Shown: positions 56,031 through 64,000 of the stretch, piece after piece | Numbering within the stretch: the stretch's first letter is position 1 | How the letters are laid out: each line of letters begins with the position of its first letter | Assembly: GCF_003285015.1 (NCBI RefSeq) | Contig: NZ_QMFB01000015.1 | Coordinates: 158,768-222,767, forward strand | From: Paenibacillus contaminans | GTDB taxonomy: Bacteria > Bacillota > Bacilli > Paenibacillales > NBRC-103111 | DNA: 64,000 bases | Direction of reading: 5' to 3' | The notes under the pieces: generated by a model | Told to the model about the DNA's origin: nothing | The model's database searches: none | Seen by the model: only the letters and a program-made list of their open reading frames with translations | Translations under genes and position numbers: made by a program

Positions 56031-57566
56031 ATGCATCTTTTTTTTCTTCATGGAAACGAGCCTGAGGTCAAGCTGCTGCTTGAGCGTCTCTTGATACCGC
56101 ACGGCAGCCTGTACCCGGCCGGATTGGCTTGCAATGCGTTGCTTTTGTGGGGAGGCAAGCATCGCGATAAACTGAGAAAGACGCATTCCGCACGAATACT
56201 TAACCGTTTTGAGGCGACGGAGCTGGCGGGAAAGCCTAAGCTGCGGGACCGGACGTTAGCCTTGCACGGGCTGAAGACAATGGAACGTTTGCCGGGCGGC
56301 AGCCGGAAAGGTTCGCTGGGAGGCGATTTTTCGCGGGAATATTTGGTTCCCGTCTTCCAAATGGAGGCGCTCGCCGTTTTTGAGAAAAAAAACGAAGGCG
56401 CCCTGCTTACCTCTCAAACTCGGATTTTCCATGCAAGAAGCCGATTTCATGAACTGGAGCCGTCCGATCAAACGTTTCATGCCAAAAGAGCGAGCCGGGA
56501 AGCGGTGAAAGCCGTATACGCGCTTGGACTGGACTATGCGCTCGTTGACATCGGCATTCGGCCGAACGGAGACACGGTTATTGCGGACGTTCGGCCGACA
56601 TTTCCGATGACGCTCCGGTATGCGGAATTGTTTGCGGATGCCATCGCGCGTTACGGCGATCAGCTGAGCCGCGAGATGAGCCGCCAAACGCCCGTTCTGC
56701 TGGGAGCGGATCCCGAATTCGTGCTGCAAAACCCCGAAGGGCGAGTTGTGCCGGCCTCCCGTTTTTTCGAAAAAGACGGCCCGGTCGGCAGCGACGGCGT
56801 CGTGCTGCGCAGCCATAAAGTCGTTCAGGCGCTTGTTGAGCTTCGCCCTGCTCCGAGCACGAATCCGCGCGAGCTTGTTCGCAGGCTCAAACAAACGATG
56901 CGTCAAGCGGCCGAAATGATCGGGGACGATTCGCTTGAGTGGCTGGCAGGCGGCATGCCTGTTAAAGGTTTGGCGCTGGGGGGGCACATCCATTTCAGCG
57001 GGCTGTGGCCGAACGTCCATTTATTGCGGACGCTGGACAATTATTTGGCGCTGCCGCTTTCATTAGTAGAAGGGGAGGGCGCCAAACGCAGGAGACCGAG
57101 GTACGGCAAGCTGGGGGATTTTCGCAAAAAAGCGCATGGCGGCTTCGAATACCGTACGCTACCCAGCTGGCTCGTTTCGCCTGAAACGGCTGTAGGCGTG
57201 TTGACGCTGGCGCGCATAATCGGCGATCATTATGCGAAATTCGACTATGATCCGCTGTCGCTGCCGGACATTCAGCAAGCTTATTACGAGGGCGATAAGC
57301 TTGCGATTATTCCCCATGTCGAGCGGTTATGGAAGGATATTGAGGCGACGCCTTCCTACAAAGCGTATCGTTCTGAGCTCGATTGGCTGAAAAAGCGGAT
57401 GCTTACGCTGCATAGCTGGGACGAGACGGAAGATTTCCGCCGCCGTTGGGGCGTGGAGCTGGCGGATGAACCCCAGGTGTGGATACTGTCGGGCGAAATC
57501 AACCGTCCCGGCGCGAAGGCAAGAGGGGGCGGAGCGGTGTCGGGCGTTTGGCTGGCAGGGCGTTAG
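56031..57566 (+). CDS. COOH-NH2 ligase family protein (amidoligase) with YheC/D-like N-terminus
   Basis: 511 residues, ATG with GGGAGGGG upstream. Residues about 225-440 carry the COOH-NH2_lig (PF14395) glutamine-synthetase-like fold: 'VLLGADPEFVLQNPEGRVVP', 'QALVELRPAPSTNPRELVRR', 'LGGHIHFSGLWPN' and 'KAHGGFEYRTLPSWL'. The N-terminal part resembles a worn ATP-grasp domain of the YheC/YheD spore-coat-associated type ('ALGLDYALVDIGIRPNGDTV', 'IADVRPTFP'). The family ligates a carboxylate to an amine, often making peptide tags or wall modifications. Position between cotE and mutS suggests a spore-related role; substrate unknown. Confidence 0.82.
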   Translation: MHLFFLHGNEPEVKLLLERLLIPHGSLYPAGLACNALLLWGGKHRDKLRKTHSARILNRFEATELAGKPKLRDRTLALHGLKTMERLPGGSRKGSLGGDFSREYLVPVFQMEALAVFEKKNEGALLTSQTRIFHARSRFHELEPSDQTFHAKRASREAVKAVYALGLDYALVDIGIRPNGDTVIADVRPTFPMTLRYAELFADAIARYGDQLSREMSRQTPVLLGADPEFVLQNPEGRVVPASRFFEKDGPVGSDGVVLRSHKVVQALVELRPAPSTNPRELVRRLKQTMRQAAEMIGDDSLEWLAGGMPVKGLALGGHIHFSGLWPNVHLLRTLDNYLALPLSLVEGEGAKRRRPRYGKLGDFRKKAHGGFEYRTLPSWLVSPETAVGVLTLARIIGDHYAKFDYDPLSLPDIQQAYYEGDKLAIIPHVERLWKDIEATPSYKAYRSELDWLKKRMLTLHSWDETEDFRRRWGVELADEPQVWILSGEINRPGAKARGGGAVSGVWLAGR

Positions 57567-57651
57567 CCCGTCGACAAAATACGGCAAATCTACGGTTTCC
57601 TTCCGATTCATGTTATAATAAGGCTATTGCGAACCGTATTGGAGGATGAAA

Positions 57652-60621
57652 ATGACGAAGTACACACCGATGATCGAACAGTATTTGTCCATTAAAGCCG
57701 GTGTGCAGGACGCCTTTTTATTTTTTCGGCTGGGCGATTTTTATGAAATGTTTTTCGACGATGCCATACTGGCGTCGCGCGAACTGGAAATTACGCTGAC
57801 CGGCAGAGAGGGCGGTGCGGAAGAGCGCATCCCAATGTGCGGAATTCCGTACCATGCTGCCGAGAACTACATAGCAAGACTGATTGAAAAAGGGTATAAA
57901 GTGGCGATTTGCGAGCAGGTTGAAGATCCGTCCGAGGCAAAGGGCGTCGTACGCCGCGAAGTCGTGCGGATCGTGACGCCCGGAACGCTGATGGACGGCA
58001 AGCTGCTAAGCGACAGGCTCAACAACTATATTGCCGGCGTCGTCCGGTATGGAGAGCGTTTCGGATTTACGGTATGCGATTTGTCGACAGGCGAACTGTA
58101 TGTGACGGAGCTTCCCGGCGCCTATGAATCGCTGGTAGACGAGCTGGCGACTTATACGCCGTCCGAGCTGATTGCAAGCCCGGAGCTGCTGGAGCAGCTG
58201 CAGTCGGGCATTCATGCAGCGGTGCGTCCTGCCGTGCTTACCGGCTGGGGTAAACAGGAGGAGCAGCTGCTTGAAGCGCAGTTTTCTGCGGATGCCGTCC
58301 GGGCTCTGCCGGAGCCGGCACGCGCTGCGATCGCTTTGCTGCTTTCCTATTTGGGCGAAACGCAGAAAAGGGCGCTCACGCATATTACGAACGTACATTG
58401 GTATGAAACGACTCAATACATGACGATGGATCCGTTCACGCGGCGCAATTTGGAGCTTGTGGAGACGGTTCGCGAGAGAAGTAAGAAAGGATCGCTGCTC
58501 TGGCTTCTCGACGAGACGGTTACGGCGATCGGCGGGCGTATGCTGCGCCGCTGGATCGAGAAGCCACTGATGAACCGCGAGCGTATCGAGGAACGTCTCG
58601 ACGCCGTCGACTGCTTGTACAATCAGCTGATCGTTCGCGACGAGCTCCGAGGGCTGCTTAAAGAGGTATACGATCTGGAGCGGCTCGTGGCGCGGATATC
58701 GTATGGCAGCGCGAACGCGCGCGATCTTCACGCGCTCAAGCTGTCGCTTGCGGTCGTGCCGGCCGTTCGCGAGCTTTGCTTGTCCGCATCTTCGGAGACG
58801 CTGCGCAGGCTCGGAGCGCAAATCGACGGCTGTACCGACGTCAGAAGCTGGATCGAAGAGGCGATCGTCGAGGACGGTCCGGTATCGGTGCGCGACGGCG
58901 GCATGATCAAGGACGGCTACGACGCGCATCTCGATCAGCTGAAGGAGGCCGACCGAAACGGCAAGCAGTGGATCGCCGAGCTGGAGCGGCGCGAACGCGA
59001 GAGGACGGGCGTCAAGTCGCTCAAAATCGGCTACAACAAAGTATTCGGCTACTATATCGAAGTGACCCGATCGAATCTCGGATCGCTTCCGGAAGGGCTT
59101 TACGAGCGGAAGCAGACGCTGGCTAACGCGGAACGTTTTATTACGCCGGAGCTCAAAGAGAAAGAAGCGCTTATCTTGGAAGCCCAAGAAAAGATGGTCG
59201 ACATCGAATATGCGTTATTTGTCCAGCTGCGCGAGCGGATCGCCGGCGAAATCGGCAGATTGCAGCGGCTCGCCGAGCGGATCGCAGCCGCGGACGCTTT
59301 CCAATCGATGGCGACGGTCAGCGCAGCGAACCGCTTCGTTCGTCCGCAGCTGTCCGGCGGTTATGGGCTGCAGGTTGAAGGCGGCCGTCATCCCGTCGTT
59401 GAGGCGGTATCCAAAGACGGCAAATTCGTGGCGAACGATACGCGATTGGACAAGCAGGACGGCAGCATGCTGCTTATTACAGGTCCGAATATGGCCGGTA
59501 AGAGCACGTATATGCGTCAGGTGGCGATGATCGGCATCATGGCGCAGATCGGCTGCTTCGTCCCTGCGGATCAGGCAGTCGTTCCGCTGATCGACCGCAT
59601 TTTTACGAGAATCGGCGCGGCGGACGATTTAATCGGCGGCCAAAGCACCTTTATGGTCGAAATGATGGACATCCAAGTCATGACCGCCAAAGCGACGGAA
59701 CGGAGTCTCGTCATTATCGATGAGCTCGGCCGCGGTACGTCTACCGGCGAAGGGATGGCGATCGCGCAAGCCGTCATCGAATTTTTGCATGACCGGATCG
59801 GCTGCAAGACGCTCGTCTCGACGCATTTTCACGAGCTGGCTCATCTGGAGGAAAGCTTGCCGCAGCTGCGAAACTACTGCATGGCCGTCAAAGAAAGCGG
59901 GCAGCAGGTTACGTTCCTGCGCAAGCTCATTCGCGGAGCCGCCAGCACTAGTTACGGCATTTATTGCGCGCGGATCGCCGGTCTGCCCGAGCTTATAATC
60001 GACCGCGCATACGATCTGTTAAGCGGCATGGAGACGGAGAGCGGGAATATTAGCGCCGCCGGCAATGTAGGGCGCGACAAAGCCACTGTGTCTAGTCTGC
60101 AGGGAAGTTCGGAGGCGGCGTTACCGAATGCGGAGCGCGACAAAGCGGCTGTGACCGGCCTGCAGGGAAGTTCGGAGGCGGCGTTACCGAATGCGGAGCG
60201 CGACAAAGCGGCTGTGACCGGCCTGCAGGGAAGTTCGGAGGCGGCGTTACCGAATGCGGAGCGCGACAAAGCGGCTGTGTCCAGCCGACAGGGAGGTTCG
60301 GAGACGGCACTACAGCATGCGGGCGGCTTGCCCGAGCGGATTGACGAGTATGCTGCGGTGCGGACTGCCGCTCCGTCGAGCTTTGAGATAAAGGAAACGG
60401 CCGCGACGTTATCGGAAACCGCCAGTCAGCAGACGGCGGCGGGTTACGTGCAGCTGAGCCTTTTTCAAGAGGAAAAGAAGGCCGAAGCGCCCAAGCGCAA
60501 AACGGACGAAAAAGCGGAGCTTATCGCGGAGCAAATACGCACGGCCGATTTGATCAACATGACGCCGCTTGCCGCGATGAATCTGCTATATGAGCTGAAG
60601 CAGCGGCTGCAAGAGAAGTAG
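57652..60621 (+). CDS. mutS: DNA mismatch repair protein MutS with repeat insertion
   Basis: 989 residues from the ATG at 57652 (GGAGG at 57641-57645; an ATG at 57646 abuts it). A TATAAT lies at 57614-57619. Mismatch-binding motif 'FFRLGDFYEMFFDDA' near residue 25, Walker A 'GPNMAGKSTYMRQVAMIG', 'IFTRIGAADDLIGGQSTFMV', 'VIIDELGRGTSTGEGMAIAQ' and 'LVSTHFHELAHLEE' are intact. Bacillus MutS is about 860 residues; here about 125 extra residues lie between the ATPase and the C-terminal dimerisation helices, mostly a four-fold 21-residue repeat. The beta-clamp motif QLSLF follows the insertion. It should be functional. Confidence 0.96.
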   Translation: MTKYTPMIEQYLSIKAGVQDAFLFFRLGDFYEMFFDDAILASRELEITLTGREGGAEERIPMCGIPYHAAENYIARLIEKGYKVAICEQVEDPSEAKGVVRREVVRIVTPGTLMDGKLLSDRLNNYIAGVVRYGERFGFTVCDLSTGELYVTELPGAYESLVDELATYTPSELIASPELLEQLQSGIHAAVRPAVLTGWGKQEEQLLEAQFSADAVRALPEPARAAIALLLSYLGETQKRALTHITNVHWYETTQYMTMDPFTRRNLELVETVRERSKKGSLLWLLDETVTAIGGRMLRRWIEKPLMNRERIEERLDAVDCLYNQLIVRDELRGLLKEVYDLERLVARISYGSANARDLHALKLSLAVVPAVRELCLSASSETLRRLGAQIDGCTDVRSWIEEAIVEDGPVSVRDGGMIKDGYDAHLDQLKEADRNGKQWIAELERRERERTGVKSLKIGYNKVFGYYIEVTRSNLGSLPEGLYERKQTLANAERFITPELKEKEALILEAQEKMVDIEYALFVQLRERIAGEIGRLQRLAERIAAADAFQSMATVSAANRFVRPQLSGGYGLQVEGGRHPVVEAVSKDGKFVANDTRLDKQDGSMLLITGPNMAGKSTYMRQVAMIGIMAQIGCFVPADQAVVPLIDRIFTRIGAADDLIGGQSTFMVEMMDIQVMTAKATERSLVIIDELGRGTSTGEGMAIAQAVIEFLHDRIGCKTLVSTHFHELAHLEESLPQLRNYCMAVKESGQQVTFLRKLIRGAASTSYGIYCARIAGLPELIIDRAYDLLSGMETESGNISAAGNVGRDKATVSSLQGSSEAALPNAERDKAAVTGLQGSSEAALPNAERDKAAVTGLQGSSEAALPNAERDKAAVSSRQGGSETALQHAGGLPERIDEYAAVRTAAPSSFEIKETAATLSETASQQTAAGYVQLSLFQEEKKAEAPKRKTDEKAELIAEQIRTADLINMTPLAAMNLLYELKQRLQEK
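60072..60323 (+). repeat. 63-bp tandem repeat, four copies, in mutS
   Basis: Units start at 60072, 60135, 60198 and 60261, each coding for 21 residues (RDKAAVTGLQGSSEAALPNAE in the central units). Units 2 and 3 are identical; units 1 and 4 are diverged. All stay in frame. Confidence 0.95.
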
Positions 60622-60643
60622 GATAGAGTTATATGGATACGAA

Positions 60644-60813
60644 GGAGACTGTTGAATAAATGCGGACGATTTTTGAAGCCACCTCTCAAAGCCTTTCATA
60701 TCGATTAGTATTGCATAGAGGAAACCAAATTCCGCAAAGTAAATCGCTCTAAACGCTAATTTCGGCGGTACAAGTGAGGCGTAGAATGTATCCTGAATTA
60801 TTCGACAGTCTCC
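60644..60813. mobile_element. MITE-like element, 170 bp
   Basis: GGAGACTGTTGAATAA (60644-60659) and TTATTCGACAGTCTCC (60798-60813) are 16-bp terminal inverted repeats with one mismatch. GAA is present just outside each end as a possible 3-bp target duplication. There is no room for a transposase, so it would be moved in trans. Such ends occur with IS-related Paenibacillus repeats, but I cannot name the family. Confidence 0.65.
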
Positions 60814-61218
60814 GAAGCGAAATTAAGGAAACGCTCAAACACCAAATAGATGCAAGTAATGCAGCATCGACTTCTCCGTATAACCGGCTGGCAATCATGA
60901 AACGGCATCGGAGAAGTCGTGTCCAAGCCGCCTGAACAAGGTTTGGCACGGAGTTGAAAAATCAATGAAACAGTAAACGCTCAACTCTAGTCCGGCAACC
61001 TGCTAGAAGCGTGACCGCATCGATTCAATGTACAGACGCAGCTGCGCCGAATACGAACCTGCTGTGTAACTGCGAGCTATTTACGAAAAGCCATGCTGCA
61101 AACCTAAGATCAAACGCGGTCAAACAAATAGTACACCATCAAGTCTAAAACTAGAGACTGATGACCTGGTTACGAAAGCAAACACGGAACTCGTAATGGT
61201 TACGTACGAACCGTGCGC
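60814..61218. other. Non-coding spacer with one long-loop hairpin
   Basis: About 400 bases with no supported gene in any frame. CGACTTCTCCG (60868-60878) and CGGAGAAGTCG (60909-60919) form a perfect 11-bp stem around a 30-base loop. A short reverse frame over this and the MITE-like element has no ribosome site. Confidence 0.45.
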
Positions 61219-61431
61219 TTAGTGGAGAAAACGTTATTGTTCATGAGGCTGTCCTCACTATTTCGCAGGTAACATGCTCGTTCTCGCCCGTTAGTGAGGC
61301 AAACGTTACTATTCATTTCGTTTGTCTCACTATTAGTTGCGTTTGCCTCATTATCTCGCCAGAACATGGGTTTTCGGTTTGAAATAGTGAAGTTTGCCTC
61401 ACGAATAGTAAACTTTGCCTCATGATGAGGA
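61219..61431. repeat. Cluster of short TGAGGCAAAC/GTTTGCCTCA repeats
   Basis: Degenerate copies of TAGTGAGGCAAACGTTACTATTC in both orientations: near 61219, 61248, 61291, 61321, 61340, 61384 and 61405. Clear cores are GTGAGGCAAACGTTACTATTC (61293-61313), GTTTGCCTCATTAT (61341-61354) and AGTTTGCCTCACGAATAGT (61391-61409). Similar interspersed repeats occur, as I recall, in Paenibacillus intergenic regions. Function unknown. Confidence 0.65.
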
Positions 61432-61603
61432 TCACTACTCGTTGCACGATTAAATGCTTACTTCTTTAAAATCTATAGGATAAGAGTTGAAATGCTTCTA
61501 GATACTAGAAATAGAAAAAGATATATAGCCCGGACTTTCTTTCGCTTATGTCGACGCGATCATAGGTTGTCGGATAGCTCGGGAAGAAAAGGGGTTGAGC
61601 CGG

Positions 61604-63055
61604 ATGAAACGACGAAATATTGGTATGCTGAGGCGCTTAGCGACAGGTGCACTGATTGCGGCATGCTTGTCCGTATCGTCTGCGGCGTTCGCCGAAGTAA
61701 GCAAGGACGGCAAGGCGGCCGATCGCGACATGGTGCAAGAATTGATCGCCAAGTACCATGTAAGCGGAATAGGGAGCGAAGAGCTTGCCGGAAACACCGT
61801 CGATGAAATGTTGAAAAAGCTGAACGATCCGTATACGAACTATTTATCGAAAGACGATTTCGCATCGTTCGAAAGCATGCTGAACCGAGATTTTGTCGGA
61901 ATCGGCGTACAGCTTGAAGATTCGAAGAACGGTCTGCTCGTCGTCGAGGTATATGAAGGGACGTCCTCCGAAGCCGCAGGGATGATTGAAGGCGATGTGA
62001 TCGTCGAGATCGATGGCGAACCGATAAAGGGAAAAGCTTACGGCGAATTGACGGACAAGCTCCTGGGCGCCGAGAACAGCACGCTGCGCGTAACGGTCGA
62101 GCGGGGCGGCAGTCTCAAAACGATGGATATCGCTCGCAAAAGGGTGGCACTGCCTGTCGTTACCGGTCAGCTGTTCGACGGCAAAACAGGGTATATCAAA
62201 TTGGCCACCTTCTCGGCAGAAGCCGACGAGCTCTTCGCAGTCGAATTGAACAAGCTGCTGAAGGCGGGCATGAAATCGCTCATCGTCGACATTCGCGACA
62301 ACCCGGGCGGCTTGGTCGATACGGCGACAAATATCGCGAAGTCGTTCAAAGTTAACGGCGTTCTTATTCACTCGCTGGACCGCGACAAAAACGACCGTCC
62401 CGTCATCGTGGAGAACGGAACTTCGCTGCCGGTGCCCGTGTACTTCCTCGTGAACGAAGGAAGCGCGAGCGCATCCGAGGTGTTGACCGGCTTTATTCAA
62501 GACTACGGGCTAGGCAAAGTATTCGGGAAGAAAACGTTCGGCAAAGGCAGCGTTCAAACGCTTTATGAACTGAACAGCGGCAGTATGCTGAAGCTGACCG
62601 TCGAGCAATATTTGACGCCTAATTTCCGCGAAGTGGACCATAAAGGCTTGCAGCCCGACGTAGAGATCGAAGGCAGTCTGCCTCAGCTGATCGCAGTGCT
62701 GCATCAATCCGGAATCGGCGAAATTACGCTGGAGCGGACGCCCACGCAAGTGACGATCGACAAGGTAAGACGCGAAGAATTGATGCCGGTCATCGTAGAG
62801 AACGGCAAGACGTACGTACCTTCGCGTGTGCTTGCCGCTTTGATCGGCGCTTCGATTACATGGAATCAAGCGAACGTATCGGTGGACATTAGAAGTGCTA
62901 AAGCTGCGGCCGCTTTTACGGAAAAAGACGGGTCGCTTATTCTCTCCGACGGAACCGGGTACATCGAACTGAATGCTTTTGCGCGTGAATTTCCGCAATT
63001 GTCTTGGGGCGGCAGCGGAGAGCGGATATCGCTTTTTGCCAGGAAGGCGGGCTGA
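61604..63055 (+). CDS. Secreted S41 (CtpA-type) protease with stalk-like C-terminal domain
   Basis: 483 residues from ATG 61604 (AAAAGGGG upstream). Signal peptide to about residue 30 (ending SSAAFA). PDZ domain about 95-185 ('DFVGIGVQLEDSKNGLLVVE', 'YEGTSSEAAGMIEGDVIVEI'). S41 catalytic core with Ser near 287 in 'NEGSASASEVLTG' and Lys in 'GKKTFGKGSVQ'. The last 110 residues ('VIVENGKTYVPSRVLAALIG') are a copper amine oxidase N-terminal-like stalk domain, as in the prophage cargo protein. It processes extracellular or wall proteins. Unusually, it sits between mutS and mutL, which are adjacent in Bacillus. Confidence 0.92.
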   Translation: MKRRNIGMLRRLATGALIAACLSVSSAAFAEVSKDGKAADRDMVQELIAKYHVSGIGSEELAGNTVDEMLKKLNDPYTNYLSKDDFASFESMLNRDFVGIGVQLEDSKNGLLVVEVYEGTSSEAAGMIEGDVIVEIDGEPIKGKAYGELTDKLLGAENSTLRVTVERGGSLKTMDIARKRVALPVVTGQLFDGKTGYIKLATFSAEADELFAVELNKLLKAGMKSLIVDIRDNPGGLVDTATNIAKSFKVNGVLIHSLDRDKNDRPVIVENGTSLPVPVYFLVNEGSASASEVLTGFIQDYGLGKVFGKKTFGKGSVQTLYELNSGSMLKLTVEQYLTPNFREVDHKGLQPDVEIEGSLPQLIAVLHQSGIGEITLERTPTQVTIDKVRREELMPVIVENGKTYVPSRVLAALIGASITWNQANVSVDIRSAKAAAAFTEKDGSLILSDGTGYIELNAFAREFPQLSWGGSGERISLFARKAG

Positions 63056-63060
63056 TCGAT

Positions 63061-64000
63061 ATGGGCAGCATACGCATATTGGACGATCATATCGCCAACC
63101 AGATAGCGGCCGGAGAAGTCGTCGAGCGTCCTTCTTCCGTCGTCAAAGAGCTTGTGGAGAATGCGATCGACGCCGGCAGCACGCGAATCGACGTTTCGCT
63201 AGAGGAGGGCGGTTTGCAGCTGATCAGGGTGACCGACAACGGTTCGGGCATCGAAGGCGACGACTGCAAAAACGCTTTTCTGCGCCATGCGACGAGTAAA
63301 ATCGCAACGGGTAAAGATTTATTCCATATTCGTACGCTCGGATTTCGCGGCGAAGCACTGCCTTCGATCGCCGCCGTATCTAAAGTGGAATGCGTTACGG
63401 CAACCGATTCCGGCGGATTGGGCCGCAGGCTTTGTATTGAAGGCGGGACGTTCATCGCCTTGGAGGATGCTGCAGCTTCCCGCGGCACGGATATTTTGGT
63501 CAAGGAATTGTTCTACAATACCCCTGCGCGGCTGAAATATATGAAGACGATTCAGACGGAGCTCGGTCACGTGTCCGACTATATTTACAGGCTGGCGATG
63601 GCGCATCCGGGAATCGCTTTTACGCTTAAGCATAACGGCAATTCGTTATTGCAGACGCTGGGGAACGGGGATTTGCTGCAGGTTGTGGCGGCTGTTTACG
63701 GTACGGCGCTCGCCAAGCAGATGGTGCCCGTCAGCGGCGAAAGTCTCGATTATGCCGTTCAGGGCTACGTGTCCAAGCCTGAGCTGACACGGGCCAACCG
63801 TTCGGCGGTATCCACTTTCATCAACGGCCGGTACGTAAAAAACTATACGCTTGCGAATGCTGTCTTGAACGCGTTTCATACTCTGCTTCCGATTAACCGT
63901 TTTCCGGCGGCTGCACTGCACTTGACGATGGATCCGTCGCTACTTGACGTCAACGTTCATCCGGCGAAGCTCGAGGTTCGCTTCAGCAAGGAAGCGGAGC
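63061..64000 (+). CDS. mutL: DNA mismatch repair protein MutL, N-terminal part (runs off the window)
   Basis: 313 codons from ATG 63061, preceded by GGAAGGCGGGC at the end of the S41 gene; no stop before the window end. GHKL ATPase motifs are intact: 'IAAGEVVERPSSVVKELVEN', 'VTDNGSGI', 'RHATSKI', 'TLGFRGEALPSIAAV' and 'GTDILVKELFYNTPARLKYM'. The transducer domain ends with 'PSLLDVNVHPAKLEVRFSKE'. It couples MutS to downstream repair. The endonuclease half lies outside the window. Confidence 0.97.
   Translation, partial: MGSIRILDDHIANQIAAGEVVERPSSVVKELVENAIDAGSTRIDVSLEEGGLQLIRVTDNGSGIEGDDCKNAFLRHATSKIATGKDLFHIRTLGFRGEALPSIAAVSKVECVTATDSGGLGRRLCIEGGTFIALEDAAASRGTDILVKELFYNTPARLKYMKTIQTELGHVSDYIYRLAMAHPGIAFTLKHNGNSLLQTLGNGDLLQVVAAVYGTALAKQMVPVSGESLDYAVQGYVSKPELTRANRSAVSTFINGRYVKNYTLANAVLNAFHTLLPINRFPAAALHLTMDPSLLDVNVHPAKLEVRFSKEAE

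Noticed and set aside
58006..59187. 393-codon reverse frame opposite mutS
   Set aside because: Shadow in high-GC coding sequence with typical Arg/Gln-rich antisense composition.
60072..60323. CRISPR array
   Set aside because: Units are contiguous 63-bp coding repeats in mutS with no variable spacers.

Overview
The window looks like a Paenibacillaceae chromosome (Paenibacillus or a close relative) carrying a large prophage. The evidence is a spore coat gene cotE, an adjacent spore-lineage amidoligase, mutS and mutL, strong AGGAGG-type ribosome sites, frequent TTG and GTG starts and moderate GC. Bases 1 to about 49,282 are prophage. The left end, the integrase and attL lie outside the window. 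Bases 49,283 to 64,000 are host chromosome.

Prophage layout. (a) 1-5.0 kb is AT-rich cargo: a truncated reverse gene, a stalk-domain secreted protein with a frameshifted Excalibur tail, an unknown protein plus XRE/ImmA-type metalloprotease pair, small genes and a secreted PPC-like protein. It ends in a decayed second copy of the phage replication origin. (b) 5.06-30.2 kb is the late module, all on the + strand. It has a lambda-type head (Nu1-like TerS, GpA-type TerL, gpW-like, lambda-type portal, ClpP-like protease-scaffold, decoration protein, gpE-like capsid). The tail is a P2-type contractile tail: sheath, tube, chaperone with a T TTT TTG frameshift, tape measure, X, D, V, U, W, J, I and a fibre with a LamG-like domain. 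Lysis genes follow. The virion should be a myovirus with a mosaic head and tail. (c) 30.2-33.7 kb is a second AT-rich cargo island with a membrane protein, a 46-residue protein, a reverse membrane-anchored protein and a Ser/Thr kinase. (d) 34-36.4 kb is the lysogeny switch: a LexA-like CI repressor facing a Cro-like gene, with five 11-bp operators between them and readable promoters. (e) 36.4-49.2 kb is the early module: PP-loop sulfotransferase-like protein, SbcC-like ATPase, RecT/Bet annealase, WalJ-like MBL nuclease, DnaD-like initiator with an in-gene iteron origin, DnaB helicase, C5 cytosine methyltransferase with a long second gene overprinted in another frame, a DUF1064-like nuclease and an ArpU-like late regulator.

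The right prophage end falls inside the gene for an ABC-transporter substrate-binding protein. Its C-terminal part, ATPase and permease follow directly. The prophage therefore disrupts a NitT/TauT-type uptake operon that excision would restore.

Host part: ABC transporter remnants, a reverse EamA-family transporter, an extra trpB, an aromatic-acid-exporter-type membrane protein, cotE with a sigma-K-like promoter, a COOH-NH2 ligase family protein, mutS with an expanding 63-bp in-frame repeat, a roughly 970-bp non-coding stretch with a MITE-like element and TGAGGCAAAC-type repeats, a secreted S41 protease, and the first 313 codons of mutL.

The strongest candidates for something new are the two-frame methyltransferase/LWPTP gene pair (45,150-46,562), the duplicated, partly decayed origin at 4.6-5.0 kb, and the attachment site inside a nutrient-uptake gene.
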